This document shows, piece after piece, positions 60,715 through 64,000 of a stretch of DNA of 64,000 nt (its first letter is position 1; the number at the start of each line of letters is the position of its first letter). This stretch comes from Bradyrhizobium sp. CCGUVB1N3 (lineage in GTDB: Bacteria > Pseudomonadota > Alphaproteobacteria > Rhizobiales > Xanthobacteraceae). The translations under genes and the position numbers were made by a program. Below the pieces are notes generated by a model. It was not told the origin of the DNA. It worked only from the letters and a program-made list of their open reading frames with translations, and searched no databases. The stretch is taken from NCBI RefSeq assembly GCF_024199925.1, contig NZ_JANADR010000001.1:2666001-2730000 (forward strand), in the 5' to 3' direction.

Positions 60715-61797
60715 TCATGCTGGGCGACTTGACGCGGTTTCCGCTGCCGACTTCAGCGGCTCAACGCGAAGCAGCCCACGCAGGCCCGCGGCGGTGCCGA
60801 GCAGAATGCCGCTGACCGCAACGAACGATGCCAGCGCCAGCGTCGAGAGGCCGGTCAGCCCCTGCCCGATCGAGCAGCCGAAGGCCATCACGCCGCCGAT
60901 GCCCATGAGCGCCGCGCCACCCGCCGAGCGCAGCATGTGGCGCGGCGATGAATAGCCTTCGAGATGGAAGCGGCCCGTTGCAAGAGCCGTGACGAGGCTG
61001 CCGGCGAACACGCCGGCGACCGTGGCGATGCCGAAATTGAGCGTCAGGCCGGTCGAGAGCATGGCGTATTGCAGCGCGTCTGCAATCGGCGCGATGAAGG
61101 TCAGCGAGGTCACCGGCACCGGGTTGAAGTCATCAGCGCCGAGGAAGCCGGTGACGTACCAGCCGCCGGCGACCAGGAGACCGACGATCGCGCCTGCCGC
61201 AATCTGGCCCGGCGAGCGGCGGAACGCCGCGTGGGCGAACGCGAACAGCACCAGCGCGGCCACAATCACGACAGCGGCGAACGTGCGCGAGGCGGCTTCG
61301 CCAAGGCCAAATGCGGAGAGCAGCGCCGGCAGCGAATTCGCGCCCACGGTGGTCTGCGAGGCCTGCACCAGCGCGATGCGGGCCGGCGCGATCAGGCCTT
61401 TCAGCGTCATCTGCGCCGCGATCGCCAGCACGATCACGACGACGAAGGAGCGCAGATTGCCGCGACCGAGCAGCACCAGCGCGCGTGAGCCGCAACCGTT
61501 CGACAGCACCATGCCATAGCCGAACAGGAGCCCGCCGAGGAACAGCACCGGCGCCGAGAATGTCTGTTGCAGATAGATCGACTTGCCGAGATCGACTGTG
61601 CCGCTTCCGGCGAGAAACTGGCTCGCGGCGATCGCGACCGCGATCGCCAGCGCATAGGTGCGGACCAGCCGGCCGTCGCCATCTGCGAGGTATCCGCGCA
61701 TGCTGCTCATCAGGCAGAAGCCGCTGAGCAGGCCGACGGCGCCGTAGACGAGCCCGATGGCAAGGCCAGCAAGGATGACGAGTTGGGCGGATTCCAT
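60715..61797 (-). CDS. YeeE/YedE family thiosulfate/sulfur transporter (TsuA-like)
   Basis: A 360-aa membrane protein with about nine or ten helices in two related halves. The conserved cysteines that relay thiosulfate in TsuA are recognisable in GLLSGFCLMSSMRG, LSNGCGSRALVLLGRGN and AFGCSIGQGLTGLSTL. It probably imports a reduced sulfur compound or supplies sulfur for a periplasmic or cytoplasmic partner. No TusA-like partner gene is adjacent. The sulfite-oxidase-like and OsmC genes are convergent neighbours. Confidence 0.88.
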   Translation of the reverse strand: MESAQLVILAGLAIGLVYGAVGLLSGFCLMSSMRGYLADGDGRLVRTYALAIAVAIAASQFLAGSGTVDLGKSIYLQQTFSAPVLFLGGLLFGYGMVLSNGCGSRALVLLGRGNLRSFVVVIVLAIAAQMTLKGLIAPARIALVQASQTTVGANSLPALLSAFGLGEAASRTFAAVVIVAALVLFAFAHAAFRRSPGQIAAGAIVGLLVAGGWYVTGFLGADDFNPVPVTSLTFIAPIADALQYAMLSTGLTLNFGIATVAGVFAGSLVTALATGRFHLEGYSSPRHMLRSAGGAALMGIGGVMAFGCSIGQGLTGLSTLALASFVAVSGILLGTAAGLRGLLRVEPLKSAAETASSRPA

Positions 61798-61829
61798 CGG
61801 TTGCTCTCAGAACTCTCGCCATTCGCCAT

Positions 61830-61908
61830 CATTGCTAGCGGAGCGAAGCAATCCAGTCTGTCTCCGCGGATGCATTTCTGGATTGCTTCGCTGTGCTCGC
61901 AATGACGA
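61830..61908. repeat. Interspersed inverted repeat, family G
   Basis: ATTGCTAGCGGAGCGAAGC to GCTTCGCTGTGCTCGCAATG with inner CAATCCAG/CTGGATTG arms. It lies between two co-directional genes. Confidence 0.7.
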
Positions 61909-61911
61909 GTT

Positions 61912-62925
61912 TCAAGGCTTCAGGATCACGCGATCGCGCGAGGAGCCGGCGACGGCAACGTACGCCTCTCTAGCACGCTCGAGCGAATAGATTGCGCTTT
62001 CCTTGATCGGGAACGGCTTCAGGTGGCCGCTGGCAAAGCCAGGGCCGAGATCGCGCAGCACCGCGCCGGTTGCGGCCGACGACAGGCCGAGCGTGTCGAT
62101 GCCGACATAGGTGTGCTGGCCGCGATAGAATTCGAGGATATCGAACTGCACGATGCGATCGATCGCCGCGATGAGGATCTGGCGGCCGCGCAGGGCAAGC
62201 GACTTGTGCGCGGCCTCGAAGTAGGGATCGCCGACCGTGTTGAAGACGATATCGGCGCCCTTGCCACCGGTGACCTCGCGCACGCGCGTGGCGACGTCGG
62301 TGGCGGAGGCGTCGATCACCTCGACGGGCGCGTTGGTATGGCCTTCATAGGCTTCCGCCTTGCGCACCACGCCGATGACGCGCGCGCCCTGCCAGGTCGC
62401 GATCTGCACTGCAGCCTGGCCGACCTTGCCGTTGACGCCCATCACCAGCACGGTCTCGCCGCTCCTCGGCAGGCCGGCACGACGAAAGCCTTCCATCGCG
62501 GTGACGAAGGGCACGCCGATGCCGGCGGCCTCCTCCCAGGACAGCGCCTTCGGCTTCTCGACCACCGCCTCAAGCTCGACGACGAGATGCGTGGCATGGG
62601 TGCCGTCGCGGCGGATGCCGAGATCGCCGGAGGAGCCGAACACCTCCCGGCCGATCGTACCGGCCGGGCCGTCGATCACCACGCCGGCATAATCACGGCC
62701 CGGCGTGCGCGGGAACACGGCATAAGGCATCAGCCCAGTCGCAGCTTTCACGTCGGACGGATTGACGGCGGCGGCCTTCACCTCGATCAGGACGTCATTG
62801 GCGCCACGAGCGAGCGTGTGATGCTCGACGCGAGGCGCAACCGCCGCCGCGTTCACGGCCTTGGCATCAAGGCGCACGCAGCGCGCGTCGACGGTTTTGG
62901 ATGGCGTAGATTGGGCGACAGACAT
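61912..62925 (-). CDS. Zinc-independent MDR oxidoreductase (quinone oxidoreductase-like)
   Basis: A 337-aa medium-chain dehydrogenase/reductase. The GroES-like half contains VNPSDVKAATGLMPYAVFPRTPGRDYAGVV; the Rossmann half contains VLVMGVNGKVGQAAVQIATWQGARVIG. Catalytic and structural zinc cysteines are absent, as in NADPH:quinone oxidoreductases and crotonyl-CoA reductases. Reduction of a quinone or enone is likely. It is separate from the sulfur genes by a repeat. Confidence 0.87.
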   Translation of the reverse strand: MSVAQSTPSKTVDARCVRLDAKAVNAAAVAPRVEHHTLARGANDVLIEVKAAAVNPSDVKAATGLMPYAVFPRTPGRDYAGVVIDGPAGTIGREVFGSSGDLGIRRDGTHATHLVVELEAVVEKPKALSWEEAAGIGVPFVTAMEGFRRAGLPRSGETVLVMGVNGKVGQAAVQIATWQGARVIGVVRKAEAYEGHTNAPVEVIDASATDVATRVREVTGGKGADIVFNTVGDPYFEAAHKSLALRGRQILIAAIDRIVQFDILEFYRGQHTYVGIDTLGLSSAATGAVLRDLGPGFASGHLKPFPIKESAIYSLERAREAYVAVAGSSRDRVILKP

Positions 62926-63000
62926 GGAGATACCCGCGACTTCTCAAGGCCTTGTCGCCGTTCGAAGCAGCCATGTCAATTGCAGCGAGCACCCTGCCTC

Positions 63001-63111
63001 CCCTCATCCTGAGGAGCCGCGAAGCGGCGTCTCGAAGGATGAAGGCCCCCGCTGCGGCAGCCGGGCCTTCATGGTTCGAGACGCGCCTTCGGCGCTCCTC
63101 ACCATGAGGGG
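63001..63111. repeat. Interspersed palindromic repeat, family A
   Basis: Inverted orientation relative to the 4534 copy: starts CCCTCATCCTGAGGAGC and ends CTCCTCACCATGAGGGG. It follows the stop codon of the CoA ligase gene. Confidence 0.85.
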
Positions 63112-63117
63112 TGAGAG

Positions 63118-64000
63118 CTAGTCTTTCGGCCGCTTGTCGTAGAGACGCTTGGCCTTGCCGAGCGACCGTTCCAGCGTGGCCGGCGCGACCGCCCGCACCT
63201 TTGCCGTGATGCCGATCGTGTTCTTGATGTGGGTCGATATCCGCTCGGCGTGGTCGACGAGCCCGCGGCCGTCCCAACTCTCGGGACGCGCCTCCGCGAT
63301 GATGGTCAGTTCGTCCATCCGGCCCTCGCGGGTCAATTCCATGATGAAATGACCTCCGCACCACTCCGTCGCGAGCAGCACTTCCTCGATCTGGGTCGGG
63401 AAGAGGTTGACGCCGCGCAGGATGATCATGTCGTCCGAGCGCCCGGTCACCTTCTCCATCCGCCGCATTCCGGGACGAGCCGTGCCCGGTAACAGCCGCG
63501 TCAGATCGCGGGTGCGATAGCGGATCACCGGGAAGGCCTCCTTGGTGAGCGAGGTGAAGACCAGCTCGCCCTTCTCACCATCGCGCAGCACCGCGCCGGT
63601 CTCGGGATCGATCACCTCGGGGTAGAAGTGATCCTCCCAGATGTGCAGGCCGTCCTTGGTCTCGATGCATTCCTGCGCGACGCCCGGACCGATCACTTCG
63701 GACAGGCCATAGATGTCGGTCGCATCCATGTCGAAGGCCTCTTCGATCTCGCCGCGCATCGCGTTGGTCCAGGGCTCGGCGCCAAAAATGCCGACCTTGA
63801 GCGAGCATTGCCTGGGATCGAGCTTCTGGCGCTTGAACTCGTCGAGGATCGCCAACATGTAGCTCGGCGTCACCGTGATGATGTCGGGCCGGAAATCGTT
63901 GATGAGCTGCACCTGCCGTTCAGTCATGCCGCCGGAAATCGGCACCACGGTGCAGCCGAGCTTTTCCGCGCCGTAATGCACGCCGAGGCCGCCGGTGAAG
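63118..64000 (-). CDS. paaK: Phenylacetate-CoA ligase, C-terminal part
   Basis: About 294 codons of an adenylate-forming CoA ligase that enters from the right edge of the window; the frame continues to base 64000 (FTGGLGVHYGAEKLG). Motifs are MDATDIYGLSEVIGPGVAQE, the aspartate-arginine pair of VIRYRTRDLTRLL, GRSDDMIILRGVNLFP and the C-terminal lysine region LGKAKRLYDKRPKD. It activates phenylacetate or a related aromatic acid. No other paa gene is visible here, so the start and operon lie outside. Confidence 0.92.
   Translation of the reverse strand, partial: FTGGLGVHYGAEKLGCTVVPISGGMTERQVQLINDFRPDIITVTPSYMLAILDEFKRQKLDPRQCSLKVGIFGAEPWTNAMRGEIEEAFDMDATDIYGLSEVIGPGVAQECIETKDGLHIWEDHFYPEVIDPETGAVLRDGEKGELVFTSLTKEAFPVIRYRTRDLTRLLPGTARPGMRRMEKVTGRSDDMIILRGVNLFPTQIEEVLLATEWCGGHFIMELTREGRMDELTIIAEARPESWDGRGLVDHAERISTHIKNTIGITAKVRAVAPATLERSLGKAKRLYDKRPKD

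Overview
The window is 64 kb of GC-rich chromosomal DNA that looks like Bradyrhizobium or a close Nitrobacteraceae relative. The evidence is the gene content (Aap-type and Liv-type ABC systems, many acyl-CoA and aromatic catabolic genes, phosphoenolpyruvate carboxylase) and several families of interspersed palindromic repeats between genes, of the kind I associate with Bradyrhizobium genomes. The genus call is inference from memory, not a search. I see no tRNA, rRNA, CRISPR array or prophage. The only mobile element is one IS5-family insertion sequence. About 58 protein genes are called; the first and last run off the window.

Layout. 1-4532: homoprotocatechuate (3,4-dihydroxyphenylacetate) meta-cleavage genes (hpaE 3' end, hpaD, a FAH-family enzyme) and a thiamine-diphosphate enzyme. 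4650-6062: two 2-oxoglutarate/Fe(II) oxygenases in tandem, the second being AlkB. 6238-8266: amidase plus DUF2848 protein. 8454-10997: zinc-ribbon OB-fold protein, thiolase and SDR. 11086-13884: ppc. 14184-15030: IS5-family element sitting on the stop codon of yccF, which also carries an internal amber codon. 15572-16669: rhomboid protease. 16977-30473: a dense acyl-CoA catabolic region with three crotonases, two SDRs, two acyl-CoA dehydrogenases, a phosphotransferase with a DUF6285 partner, a VOC protein, YghU-like GST, nitronate monooxygenase and an unusual thiolase-like protein. 30594-32285: chemoreceptor.

32465-36238: a four-gene tetronate (threonate/erythronate) catabolic cluster. 36553-43209: a Liv-type ABC transporter with its binding protein, a DUF1445 hydro-lyase and a divergent LysR regulator. 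43352-48347: M20 amidohydrolase, tartrate/D-malate dehydrogenase, a degenerate SDR and a second amidase. 48501-54963: Aap-type permeases divergent from an RpiR regulator, class III aminotransferase, binding protein and an Asp/Glu-racemase-family protein; no ATPase gene is present. 54946-57248: TetR regulator divergent from ferredoxin and cytochrome P450. 57282-62925: MHS-type MFS transporter, sulfite-oxidase-like protein, alpha/beta-hydrolase-OsmC fusion, YeeE/YedE sulfur transporter and an MDR oxidoreductase. 63118-64000: phenylacetate-CoA ligase, 3' part.

The observation I find most interesting is that a phosphotransferase, a DUF6285 protein and an ACAD10/11-type acyl-CoA dehydrogenase lie within about 5 kb. 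This is the LvaA/LvaB/LvaC combination that in Pseudomonas levulinate catabolism phosphorylates 4-hydroxyacyl-CoA and removes the phosphate. Here it is separated, rearranged and surrounded by beta-oxidation enzymes. Several divergent intergenic regions also carry clear inverted repeats that look like operators.
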